A stretch of 16,681 bases of DNA from an uncultured Ruminococcus sp. (GTDB lineage: Bacteria; Bacillota; Clostridia; Oscillospirales; Ruminococcaceae), in assembly GCA_947174965.1 (NCBI GenBank), contig CAMWKY010000014.1:1-16681 (forward strand). Reading direction: 5' to 3'. Every line of letters begins with the position of its first letter. The stretch's first letter is position 1. Shown here piece after piece: positions 1 through 7,289 of the stretch. Both the position numbers and the translations under genes were made by a program. The notes beneath the pieces were generated by a model, which was given only the letters and a program-made list of their open reading frames with translations, made no database searches and had not been told where the DNA came from.

Positions 1-47
1 CTATAAACTAAAAATATTATATAAAACGCTAAAAATTTCAAAAACTC

Positions 48-76
48 TTGAAAAGTCTGAAAAAGTGTGATATAAT
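48..76 (+). promoter_or_regulatory. Sigma-A promoter of the scfA-scfB unit
   Basis: A -35 box TTGAAA (48-53) and a perfect -10 box TATAAT (71-76) are separated by 17 bases, and the -10 is preceded by TGA, giving an extended -10. The 47 bases upstream are very A/T rich with A-tracts, which could act as an UP element. Transcription would start near 83 and leave a leader of about 35 bases before the scfA start. This looks like a strong constitutive promoter; no operator palindrome is evident. Confidence 0.85.
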
Positions 77-118
77 AGAAATCAACACATTATTAGTGAT
101 TTTAAGGAGGATTTTAAA

Positions 119-256
119 ATGAAACACATCAGAACTATTAACAAGGCTAATCTCAAGGAATCAGCTCAGAAGGGCGGTTGCGGTAAGTGTCAGGCTTCAT
201 GCCAGTCAGCTTGCAAGACTTCATGTACAGTTGCAAATCAGAAGTGTGAGAGATAA
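119..256 (+). CDS. scfA: SCIFF ranthipeptide precursor (six cysteines in forty-five residues)
   Basis: This 45-codon gene encodes the precursor of a ribosomally made, post-translationally modified peptide. Residues 1-20 are a basic leader (MKHIRTINKAN...) ending in Gly-Gly. The core has exactly six cysteines at 21, 24, 28, 32, 36 and 43, which is the definition of the SCIFF family. Thr37 lies five residues after Cys32; a Cys32-Thr37 thioether is, as I recall, the crosslink reported for characterised clostridial SCIFF peptides, now classed as ranthipeptides. The start is fixed by an AGGAGG ribosome binding site (105-110) eight bases upstream. The maturase gene follows directly on the same strand, confirming the call. 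The mature peptide's function is not well settled; roles in clostridial signalling have been proposed. No dedicated exporter or protease gene is visible here. Confidence 0.95.
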   Translation: MKHIRTINKANLKESAQKGGCGKCQASCQSACKTSCTVANQKCER

Positions 257-286
257 GACTGTATCTACAGTTTTTAAAGTCTGTCG

Positions 287-316
287 GGGCAGTGTTGCAC
301 TGCCCTCTATTTTTTA
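287..316 (+). terminator. Terminator-like hairpin between scfA and scfB
   Basis: GGGCAGTG (287-294) pairs perfectly with CACTGCCC (298-305) around a three-base loop. A T-rich run (306-316, including TTTTTT) follows. This is the form of an intrinsic terminator, yet it lies inside the scfA-scfB unit. It probably ends most transcripts after the precursor and lets a minority continue into the enzyme gene, giving more substrate than enzyme. It could also stabilise the short scfA mRNA. Confidence 0.75.
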
Positions 317-333
317 CAATAAGGGTGGTATAT

Positions 334-1704
334 ATGATACATAAGTATAAGCTTAACGGATTCAACATTGTGCTTGACGTAAACAGCGGGGGAGTTCATA
401 TTGTAGACGAACTTACATACGATATGCTTGATAATGTTGAACCGCCTTTTGATGAAGTTTGTCCCGAAAAGGTTGTTGAAAAACTTTCAAAGTTCTATGA
501 AACTGATGAAATAGAATCATGCTACAGGGAGATTGTTGAACTTTATCAGGAAAAAATTTTGTTTTCTGATGACGATTATGAAAAATATGCTAAATATTCA
601 GTTGCATCACCTGTAAAGGCAATGTGCCTTAATATAGCTCATGACTGCCAGTTAAGATGTAAATACTGCTTTGCATCAACAGGTGATTTCGGCAAAGGCA
701 GAAAGCTTATGTCCTTTGAAACGGCTAAACACGCTATTGACTTTCTGCTTGAAAATTCAGGCGACCGCACTAATCTTGAACTTGATTTTTTCGGCGGTGA
801 ACCTCTGATGAATTTCAAGGTAGTAAAACAGACTGTTGAATATGCACGCTCACGTGAACAGGAATACGGCAAGAAATTCAGATTCACCATAACAACAAAC
901 GGCTTGCTTCTTGATGACGAAAAAATCGATTTCATCAACAAAGAGATGTCAAATGTTGTACTTTCCATTGACGGACGCAAGGAAATAAACGATTATTTCC
1001 GAGTACTTCCGAACGGTGCAGGCTGTTATGATATAATTCTGCCGAAATATAAGAAACTTGTTGAGGGCAGAGGCGACAAGGAATATTATGTTCGTGGAAC
1101 ATTCACAAAAAAGAATCCTGATTTTTCAGATGATGTATTTGCACTGTATGAAGCAGGTTTCGACCAGATTTCAATTGAGCCGGTAGTTGGTGAAAGTGAC
1201 GAGTATGCACTTACAGAAAAGGAACTTCCAGCCGTATTCAGAGAATACGAAAAACTTGCCAGGAGAATACTTGAAAATGAAAAAAGCAGTAAAAAATTCA
1301 ACTTTTTCCATTTCATGATAGACCTTGACCAAGGACCTTGCGCAATAAAGAGACTTCGTGGCTGTGGCTGTGGAAATGACTATGTTGCAATAACTCCCGA
1401 CGGTGATATTTTCCCATGTCACCAGTTTGTTGGCATTGACGAATATAAAATGGGCAATATTGATGAGGGAACATTCAATGCAGAAATGAAAGCAGATTTT
1501 GCAGACTGTCATGTATATTCAAAGCCTGACTGCCGTAAATGCTGGGCAAAATTCTATTGCAGTGGCGGTTGCAATGCAAATAATTATCAGTATATGGGTA
1601 ATGTACGTTCTGCACACAAGATTTCATGCGAACTTGAAAAGAAACGTCTTGAATGTGCAATAATGATAAAAGCTGTACGCACATTCGGCGAACAGGAAGA
1701 TTAA
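334..1704 (+). CDS. scfB: SCIFF maturase, radical SAM/SPASM thioether-forming enzyme
   Basis: The 456-residue product installs Cys-to-Thr type thioether bonds in the SCIFF peptide using S-adenosylmethionine radical chemistry. Residues 1-90 match the position of the RiPP recognition element that binds the leader. The radical SAM cluster motif CX3CX2C is at Cys105, Cys109 and Cys112 (CQLRCKYC), and the SAM-binding motif FFGGEP is at 152-157. The C-terminal SPASM region holds Cys336, 344, 346, 362, 392, 400, 403, 409, 413 and 432, enough for two auxiliary iron-sulfur clusters. The frame is open to a GTG at 292, but that lies inside the terminator-like hairpin; the ATG at 334 follows a GGGTGG site (323-328) and starts with the family-like MIHKYKLNG. 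It acts in the cytoplasm beside its substrate gene. Confidence 0.95.
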   Translation: MIHKYKLNGFNIVLDVNSGGVHIVDELTYDMLDNVEPPFDEVCPEKVVEKLSKFYETDEIESCYREIVELYQEKILFSDDDYEKYAKYSVASPVKAMCLNIAHDCQLRCKYCFASTGDFGKGRKLMSFETAKHAIDFLLENSGDRTNLELDFFGGEPLMNFKVVKQTVEYARSREQEYGKKFRFTITTNGLLLDDEKIDFINKEMSNVVLSIDGRKEINDYFRVLPNGAGCYDIILPKYKKLVEGRGDKEYYVRGTFTKKNPDFSDDVFALYEAGFDQISIEPVVGESDEYALTEKELPAVFREYEKLARRILENEKSSKKFNFFHFMIDLDQGPCAIKRLRGCGCGNDYVAITPDGDIFPCHQFVGIDEYKMGNIDEGTFNAEMKADFADCHVYSKPDCRKCWAKFYCSGGCNANNYQYMGNVRSAHKISCELEKKRLECAIMIKAVRTFGEQED

Positions 1705-1734
1705 AAAAACAGCCATATCATCAATGATACAGAA

Positions 1735-1793
1735 CAGTCTGTCAAAAAAATCCGGTTTTTTTACTGGAATTTTTTTGACAGACTGATTTTTTT
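1735..1793 (+). terminator. Intrinsic terminator after scfB, between convergent genes
   Basis: Bases 1735-1751 pair with 1769-1785 in an uninterrupted 17-bp stem (CAGTCTGTC plus seven A on the left arm), and CC/GG can add two pairs across a bulge. Seven T follow at 1787-1793. On the + strand this is a classic terminator. Read on the - strand the stem is the same but the T-run after it is poor, so termination of the lipoprotein gene there may be weaker. The T-run overlaps the stop codon of the convergent gene (1792-1794). Confidence 0.9.
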
Positions 1794-3429
1794 AGCTGTA
1801 ATTCAATGCAAGTCGATAATCAACAGCTTCTGAAAACGGGTCGTATATTATTTGTTCGTTGTCTTTATATGCTATAAGGTAGCAGTTTTTATAAAACAGT
1901 GGTATAAACAGATTGCTGTCTATTATTGTTTTTTCTGCATCTGTATATGCTTCTATAAGTTCGTCCAGAGAAGTACAGCCCTTTAGTTCAGGTGACAAAT
2001 TTCCTGTAGGAACTGCATTGCTTAAACATGGAGTTCTTTCAAATTCACGCATAACAGAAATAACATTTGCTGATTTTGGCTTCATTGGATAGAGTGCTAT
2101 ATCATAATCGCCGTTATCAATTCTTTCATAAAATTCATCAGGTGTTACATCTTCGACACCTATATATAAATTGAAAAGTTCCTGCCATTTTTGAGAGAGA
2201 ATATGCAGATAACTTGAATCAACCGTTTCTGCATTTACAAGAATTTTTACAGAATCAAAAGTTTCTGTTTTAAGTTCTGTTTTTGCCTTGACATAGCAAT
2301 CAAGTGCTTCTTCCAGATTATATGATGTAAACTGTCTGTCAGAAATAAGCTCCCTGTAACTTCTGCCGTGAAATTTAAGTGCGGGCGGAACTATTCCCAT
2401 AGCAATCTGCAAATCATCATCAAGCTTACTGCTCAATGAATCTCTGTCTATTGAAAGTGCAAGTGATTTTCTTATATTTGCATTTGAATAACATTTGCTG
2501 TCGGGATTGAAAATAAGTCCGAGAGTTATTGCGCCTGTTCCGCTTATGGAATATTTGTCCGCATTGTATGATTTTCCGTTAAGTGTTGTAAAGCACTCTA
2601 TTTCTCCTTTTTTGAAAATCTCACTTATGTCATTTTCATTCTTTTCAATAGTAAAGCTAAGAAATGATGGTGCTATATCAAAAGTTTCACTCCAGTTTGC
2701 ATCATTTCTTTTCATATAGAGTATATTGTTGTGTCCGTATGGGTCATAAAACCACTGTCGTACATAAAATGCGCCGTTTGACATTACAGACCTGTCATCA
2801 AGCCCGTATCGTCCTTTCGTAGAGTTGAAAAATGTTTCGTTGCATGGATAAGATGCAGGTGATGCCATAAGACTAAGAAAATCAACGTCAGGTCTTTCAA
2901 GAATTATCATAAGGGTATGAGAATCAACAGCAGTAATTTCAGCTGTATCAACATCTGCTCCGTTATACATAACAGAAGATGCTCCCATAATGCTTATAAA
3001 ATCTTCTGCATAGGGGGAGTGCATTTTCGGGTCAATAACTCTTTGCAGAGCAAAGACATAATCCTGTGCTGTAACGTGGAAATATTCGTCCTCCTCAATA
3101 ATATCGTTGTTATTTTCGTCAAAAAACCAGAAATTATCGTCTTTCAGTCTGAATGTATATATAAGTCCGTTGTCAGAAATTGTATAGCTTTCAGCATTAC
3201 AGCAAATGAGATTTCCGTTACTGTCAATCTGCATAAGTCCGCTGTAAAGATTTTTTATAACTGTATTTGAAGAAGCATCATCTGCAAACTGTGGGTCAAG
3301 ACTCTGCGGATTTTTGTTAAGAGGTGCATTATACATATGTCCTGTACCGTCTCCCTTGCTGTCATCTCCGCATGATACAAGGACAAATGCACATATTATT
3401 ATGCTTAATATTTTTTTCAAATTGCTCAC
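1792..3429 (-). CDS. Peptide ABC transporter substrate-binding lipoprotein (SBP family 5, OppA-like)
   Basis: The 545-residue product is a predicted lipid-anchored extracellular binding protein for oligopeptides or similar solutes. The signal sequence ends in a lipobox LVSC, with Cys20 the acylated residue. Family-5 signatures follow: NPQSLDPQ (40-47), NLYSGLMQID (60-69), and VTAQDYVFALQRVIDP (119-134). Between the last two, where relatives carry a short W-x-DGxPVTA stretch, residues 104-115 form a 12-residue loop that fits the EF-hand calcium pattern. The start is GTG eight bases after the upstream gene, with only a weak purine-rich ribosome site, so translational coupling is likely. No permease or ATPase gene is adjacent; it is an orphan binding protein that may use a transporter encoded elsewhere or serve sensing. 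It shares a promoter with the VanY-like gene. Confidence 0.88.
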   Translation of the reverse strand: MSNLKKILSIIICAFVLVSCGDDSKGDGTGHMYNAPLNKNPQSLDPQFADDASSNTVIKNLYSGLMQIDSNGNLICCNAESYTISDNGLIYTFRLKDDNFWFFDENNNDIIEEDEYFHVTAQDYVFALQRVIDPKMHSPYAEDFISIMGASSVMYNGADVDTAEITAVDSHTLMIILERPDVDFLSLMASPASYPCNETFFNSTKGRYGLDDRSVMSNGAFYVRQWFYDPYGHNNILYMKRNDANWSETFDIAPSFLSFTIEKNENDISEIFKKGEIECFTTLNGKSYNADKYSISGTGAITLGLIFNPDSKCYSNANIRKSLALSIDRDSLSSKLDDDLQIAMGIVPPALKFHGRSYRELISDRQFTSYNLEEALDCYVKAKTELKTETFDSVKILVNAETVDSSYLHILSQKWQELFNLYIGVEDVTPDEFYERIDNGDYDIALYPMKPKSANVISVMREFERTPCLSNAVPTGNLSPELKGCTSLDELIEAYTDAEKTIIDSNLFIPLFYKNCYLIAYKDNEQIIYDPFSEAVDYRLALNYS

Positions 3430-3437
3430 ATTTCTTT

Positions 3438-4529
3438 CTATTCTGTAACTGTAACAATAAAACCATCAACATTATTTCCTGATACTGAATACATTTTATC
3501 TGACGGAACTGTTATTTCATTTATATCTGACTGTTCAGCGGGTATATAATATACGCTATATATATTTCCGTCTGCTGAAATTCCAAGAGGATTATCAATA
3601 GTATATGTCTTTACAAGTTCAATATACTCCTCAAGACAGATGTTGTTTTCATTCATGTATACAGAGTGAGGGACACCAACATATCTATATGTATAATTTC
3701 GTGGATTCTCATCTGTGAAAAATTTCTTTTCATCAGGATAACGCACAATAAATCCGTAATTTCCTGCATTTTCTGCAAACCATTCATATTGTCCGTCGGC
3801 AGAAAAATATGAAAATCCTGTTGCACTTTCACTGTCATAATAGAACATATCAAAGGTGCGTCCTGTATGATAATCTGTGTGACCTGCTTCAAAAGTCTTT
3901 GATTTTCCGCTGTTATGTAAGTCAACCTGTTCATCATATGTTCTGTAACCATACTGTATAAATATGCCTGTTCTGTCGGTAATTCCGTTTGCTTCTGCAT
4001 ATCCTCTTATCATTGCATTAAGCTGATATAAAGTTTCTCTGTCAAGAGAAGTTACATAGTCGCCGACTTCATAATAGTCATTTCTGTTTCCGGCAACAGT
4101 TATAACATCAATATCATTTTCAAGGAACTTGTATTCATTTGCAGTATTTACAAGCACAAGATTTCCTTTGTACATCTCATCATAGCTGTAGCTTTCTGTC
4201 TTATATCCGTCGGGAACAGTCGGAATAGTTGTTGCCTGTGTTGTTGTATAAGATGCAGTTGTATAATATGATGCTGTAGTGCTTTGAACTATATTTCCTG
4301 TATCAATATCTGTAGTTGTTTCAGTCTGTGCAGTTGTCTGAATATCGGGCTGTGAGCTTGTCTGTACCTCTGATTCAGAGTTTATCTGTGAAAATTCGGG
4401 GTTGTCTTTTCCGAAGAAAAATTTTATACATGATGTTGCAATTACAGCAATAATAATCATCACCAATACAACAATCACAATGCGGTCATATCTTATGCGG
4501 TATTTTCTCTTTTTATTTCCTTTTGCCAT
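3438..4529 (-). CDS. Membrane-anchored VanY-like (peptidase M15B fold) protein, probably non-catalytic
   Basis: The 363-residue product has a basic cytoplasmic tail, one membrane segment (about 16-38), a Thr/Ser/Gln-rich linker (about 50-105), and a domain resembling VanY D,D-carboxypeptidases. Recognisable landmarks are YGYRTYDEQ (193-201), the HTGRTFDM block (221-228), YGFIVRYP (258-265), RYVGVPH (282-288) and LEEYIELV (299-306). The residues needed for catalysis appear changed: where the family has SEHxTGxAxD this protein has TDYHTGRTFD (Tyr220 for the zinc His), and EPWHxRYVG is RNYTYRYVG (Arg277 for the catalytic Glu, Thr280 for the zinc His). It may bind peptidoglycan without cutting it. 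ATG 4529 is chosen over ATG 4553 because an AAGGAGA site (4538-4544) precedes it and the predicted transcript starts near 4560. Confidence 0.75.
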   Translation of the reverse strand: MAKGNKKRKYRIRYDRIVIVVLVMIIIAVIATSCIKFFFGKDNPEFSQINSESEVQTSSQPDIQTTAQTETTTDIDTGNIVQSTTASYYTTASYTTTQATTIPTVPDGYKTESYSYDEMYKGNLVLVNTANEYKFLENDIDVITVAGNRNDYYEVGDYVTSLDRETLYQLNAMIRGYAEANGITDRTGIFIQYGYRTYDEQVDLHNSGKSKTFEAGHTDYHTGRTFDMFYYDSESATGFSYFSADGQYEWFAENAGNYGFIVRYPDEKKFFTDENPRNYTYRYVGVPHSVYMNENNICLEEYIELVKTYTIDNPLGISADGNIYSVYYIPAEQSDINEITVPSDKMYSVSGNNVDGFIVTVTE

Positions 4530-4566
4530 TTTATCTGTCTCCTTGTCTTTCATTTTGTCTTTCTAA

Positions 4567-4595
4567 ATTATAACACAATCTACACACTATGTAAA
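4567..4595 (-). promoter_or_regulatory. Sigma-A promoter of the VanY-like / binding-protein unit
   Basis: On the - strand a TTTACA -35 box (4590-4595) and a perfect TATAAT -10 box (4567-4572) are 17 bases apart, with TGT just before the -10 as an extended element. The predicted start is near 4560, giving about a 30-base leader to the ATG at 4529. It lies in the gap after the AraC-type gene, so the two genes beyond it can be transcribed separately from that regulator. Confidence 0.8.
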
Positions 4596-4622
4596 TACTT
4601 TTTCTTTTTTTTCACCATTTTT

Positions 4623-5414
4623 TCACTCATTCGGTTTTGACTGCTTTCTTTTTCTGTATTCTGTAGGAGTACAGCCTCTGTGAGTACGGAACTGTCGCAT
4701 AAAATATGAATCGCTCTCATATCCGCATTTTTCCGCAATCGCACTTACAGATAAATCTGTATTTAAGAGAAGTTCGGAAGCATAAATCAGACGGCTTTCA
4801 ATAACGTCCTGCATGAATGTTGTCCCGAACGCCTCTGAATATATCCTGTGAAAATATGTCTTGCTTATTGAAAGCTGTCTGCATACTTTATCGACTGTCC
4901 AGTCGTTAAACGGATTATTATAAACAGAGTTTTGCAGTTCTTTAAGTTTCGGATATTTAGGTATATTATTTTTCTCCGACTTTATGCCACTGTAAGCATC
5001 TTCGACCGCAATTAAAATAATACGCATATAAAGTTCCGTAAATTCAGCTTCTCTGTTTCCTGAAATATCGCTGTGTATCTTCATACTTTTTATAGCTGAT
5101 GCAATAATAAAATCATCCGGAACAGAAACAGGCATATTAAACGGAATATCCATATCCGCTATATACTGCTTATCAGCCGGAGACAAATGAAAACATACCA
5201 TATCATATTTAAGCCATTTTCCTATTGGACTTCTGAAACTTTGATTAGCTCCGCTTTTATATATTATTACTGTATTTCTGTTGTATGTTTTTTCTGTTCC
5301 GCTGATATTGAATATGACGGAATTTCGGAAAAGATAAAGGCAGTAATCCTGAATTGACGTATTTTTCACGGATTCAGTTTTTTTGTTATTTATAATTATC
5401 TTTGTAACTTGCAT
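4623..5414 (-). CDS. AraC-family transcriptional regulator
   Basis: The 263-residue product is a predicted DNA-binding regulator. The C-terminal AraC/XylS domain (about 165-257) contains two helix-turn-helix units: one around 174-193 (VDKVCRQLSISKTYFHRIY) and one around 221-244, with the typical phrase IAEKCGYESDSYFMRQFR (226-243) and the closing CTPTEYRKRK. The N-terminal 150 residues (FNISGTEKTYNRNTVIIYKSG and onward) fit a small cupin-like sensory domain, but the ligand cannot be read. ATG 5414 follows an AGGA ribosome site seven to eight bases upstream. It lies 59 bases after the transketolase C half and 93 bases before the VanY-like gene. Either neighbour could be its target; this is inference from position only. 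Confidence 0.9.
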   Translation of the reverse strand: MQVTKIIINNKKTESVKNTSIQDYCLYLFRNSVIFNISGTEKTYNRNTVIIYKSGANQSFRSPIGKWLKYDMVCFHLSPADKQYIADMDIPFNMPVSVPDDFIIASAIKSMKIHSDISGNREAEFTELYMRIILIAVEDAYSGIKSEKNNIPKYPKLKELQNSVYNNPFNDWTVDKVCRQLSISKTYFHRIYSEAFGTTFMQDVIESRLIYASELLLNTDLSVSAIAEKCGYESDSYFMRQFRTHRGCTPTEYRKRKQSKPNE

Positions 5415-5433
5415 GGCTTTTTCCTAAATCAAT

Positions 5434-5463
5434 ACCGCACAAAGCAAAGCAACTCTGTGCGGT
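5434..5463 (-). terminator. Stem-loop between tktC and the AraC-type gene
   Basis: ACCGCACA (5434-5441) and TGTGCGGT (5456-5463) form a perfect 8-bp stem with a 14-base loop. In the - strand transcript the hairpin is followed by ATTGATTT, a poor T-run, so it could be a weak terminator of the transketolase operon or an attenuator before the regulator. On the + strand a T-rich stretch follows after a seven-base gap. Function is inferred from position. Confidence 0.45.
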
Positions 5464-5473
5464 GACTGAATTT

Positions 5474-6421
5474 TTATTTGAGTTTAACAGCTTCCTTGAC
5501 TTTTTCGGAAATATTTTCTGCTGAAAGTCCGAACTTTTTAAGCAGGTCAACAGCAGGTCCTGAATAGCCGTACTCATCATTTACACCAATCCTGATTACA
5601 GGTACAGGACAGCACTCTGTTACTGCTTCTGCAACGGCTGAACCAAGTCCGCCGATTATGCTGTGTTCTTCTGCTGTAACAATAACGCCTGTTTCCTTTG
5701 CACATTTACAGATAAGTTCCTTATCAATCGGCTTGATTGTGTGAATATTTACAACTCTTGCAGAAATTCCTTCAGATTCAAGTGATTTTGCTGATTCAAG
5801 TGCTTCATTTACCATAAGACCAGTTGCAACGATTGTAACGTCTGTTCCGTCTTTCATTACAACGCCTTTGCCGATTTCAAACTTATATGTTTCCTTATTG
5901 TTTATTACAGGTACAGCAAGTCTGCCGAATCGCATATATACAGGACCATTGAACTCAACAGCAGCTCTTACAGCAGCTCTTGCTTCAATGTCATCACAAG
6001 GATTGATTATTGTCATTCCGGGAATTGTACGCATAAGTGCTATATCTTCGTTGCACTGGTGTGTTGCACCGTCCTCACCTACTGAAATTCCTGCATGAGT
6101 TGCACCGATTTTTACATTGAGATGCGGATAGCCGATTGAATTTCTTACAATTTCATATGCTCTGCCAGCCGCAAACATTGCAAAAGTACTTGCAAACGGA
6201 ATCTTTCCGCAAGCTGCAAGACCAGCCGCAACGCCCATCATGTTAGCTTCTGCAATTCCGCAGTCGTAAAAGCGGTCGGGATATGCTTTCTTGAAAATTC
6301 CTGTTTTTGTAGCTGCCGCAAGGTCTGCATCAAGGACTACTAAATCTTTGTATTCTTCAGCAAGTTCTTTGAGTGATTCTCCATAGCTTTCACGGGTAGC
6401 TTTTTTTATTACATCTGCCAT
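5474..6421 (-). CDS. Transketolase, C-terminal subunit
   Basis: This 315-residue protein is the C-terminal half of a split transketolase, which moves two-carbon ketol units between sugar phosphates in the non-oxidative pentose phosphate pathway. It carries the pyrimidine-binding domain with the catalytic Glu58 in DCGIAEANMMG (53-63), the conserved GEDGATHQ (115-122) and NPCDD, then the C-terminal transketolase domain from about residue 185. Lengths near 310 are usual for this half. It starts four bases after the stop of the N half, with its GGAGGG ribosome site inside the last codons of that gene, so the two are translated in step as an obligate pair. The split arrangement is common in Clostridia. 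A 1-deoxyxylulose-phosphate synthase is less likely because that enzyme is a single chain. Confidence 0.93.
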   Translation of the reverse strand: MADVIKKATRESYGESLKELAEEYKDLVVLDADLAAATKTGIFKKAYPDRFYDCGIAEANMMGVAAGLAACGKIPFASTFAMFAAGRAYEIVRNSIGYPHLNVKIGATHAGISVGEDGATHQCNEDIALMRTIPGMTIINPCDDIEARAAVRAAVEFNGPVYMRFGRLAVPVINNKETYKFEIGKGVVMKDGTDVTIVATGLMVNEALESAKSLESEGISARVVNIHTIKPIDKELICKCAKETGVIVTAEEHSIIGGLGSAVAEAVTECCPVPVIRIGVNDEYGYSGPAVDLLKKFGLSAENISEKVKEAVKLK

Positions 6422-6425
6422 TGTT

Positions 6426-7265
6426 TTAGCCCTCCAATTCCTTTAACTGTGCGGAAAGTTCTGCCATTGCCTGTTCGTGCTGCTCTTTATTAGGAGCTGT
6501 GCCATGCCAGCCGACTTGATTTTCCATAAATGAAACGCCTTTGCCTTTTACTGACTTCTGAATAATTGCAACGGGTTTTCCTGTAACTGTTTCAGCCTCT
6601 GCAAATGCTTTGTCAATGCTGTCAAAGTCGTGAGCATCCATTGTTATCACGTGCCAGCCAAAAGCTTCAAATTTATCAGTAATCGGCTCTGGTGAGCATA
6701 CTTCTGTTATTGCGCCGTCAATCTGGAGTCCGTTGTTATCAACGATTGCAACAAGATTGTCAAGTTTATAGTGAGATGCAAACATAGCGGCTTCCCATAC
6801 CTGTCCTTCTTCGATTTCTCCGTCTCCGAGAACTGTATAGACTTTATAAGTCTTGTTATCAAGTTTACCTGCAAGTGCCATTCCGCAGGCTGCTGAAATA
6901 CCCTGTCCGAGTGAACCGCTTGACATATCAATACCAGACGTGTGGATACATGGGTGACCCTGCAACATTGCACCAATATGACGCAGTGATTTCAGTTCAT
7001 CTTCCGCAAAATATCCTTTCTGTGCAAGAACGGCATAGAGTGCAGGTGCTGTGTGACCCTTTGAAAGCACAAATCTGTCTCTGTCGGGATTTTCAGGGTC
7101 AGCAGGGTTTACATTCATCTTATTGAAGTAAAGATATGTTACAAGGTCACTTATGGAAAGTGAACCGCCGGGGTGACCTGATTTTGCGTTGTAAGTCCCC
7201 TCAATAACACCCATTCTTACTTTGCAGGCAATTTTCTGCAAATTCTTTTTAACTGAATCTTCCAT
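6426..7265 (-). CDS. Transketolase, N-terminal subunit
   Basis: The 279-residue product is the thiamine-diphosphate-binding half of a split transketolase. Motifs visible are SGHPGGSLS (29-37), RFVLSKGHTAPALY (64-77), the GSLGQG turn (117-122), and the diphosphate motif GDGEIEEGQVWEA beginning at 147 and closing with DNNG (176-179). The ATG at 7265 is preferred to one four codons upstream (7277), because GGAGG at 7271-7275 overlaps that upstream ATG and sits five bases before 7265. It is followed directly by the C half. Together the pair supplies pentose phosphates and erythrose 4-phosphate in an organism likely to ferment sugars. The preceding 48-codon gene and HAD phosphatase gene appear cotranscribed. 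Confidence 0.93.
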   Translation of the reverse strand: MEDSVKKNLQKIACKVRMGVIEGTYNAKSGHPGGSLSISDLVTYLYFNKMNVNPADPENPDRDRFVLSKGHTAPALYAVLAQKGYFAEDELKSLRHIGAMLQGHPCIHTSGIDMSSGSLGQGISAACGMALAGKLDNKTYKVYTVLGDGEIEEGQVWEAAMFASHYKLDNLVAIVDNNGLQIDGAITEVCSPEPITDKFEAFGWHVITMDAHDFDSIDKAFAEAETVTGKPVAIIQKSVKGKGVSFMENQVGWHGTAPNKEQHEQAMAELSAQLKELEG

Positions 7266-7289
7266 ATTTACCTCCATTAAAATTTATAA

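Noticed and set aside
292..333. GTG start at 292 giving scfB a 14-residue N-terminal extension
   Set aside because: The GTG lies within the terminator-like hairpin and has no ribosome site; the ATG at 334 has one and matches the expected N terminus.
639..1512. Several open frames antisense to scfB
   Set aside because: They are shadows of a clearly recognised gene, have no family resemblance and no good ribosome sites.
1792..3429. Idea that the peptide-binding lipoprotein captures or imports the SCIFF peptide
   Set aside because: The genes are convergent and separated by a strong terminator, so proximity alone gives no functional link.
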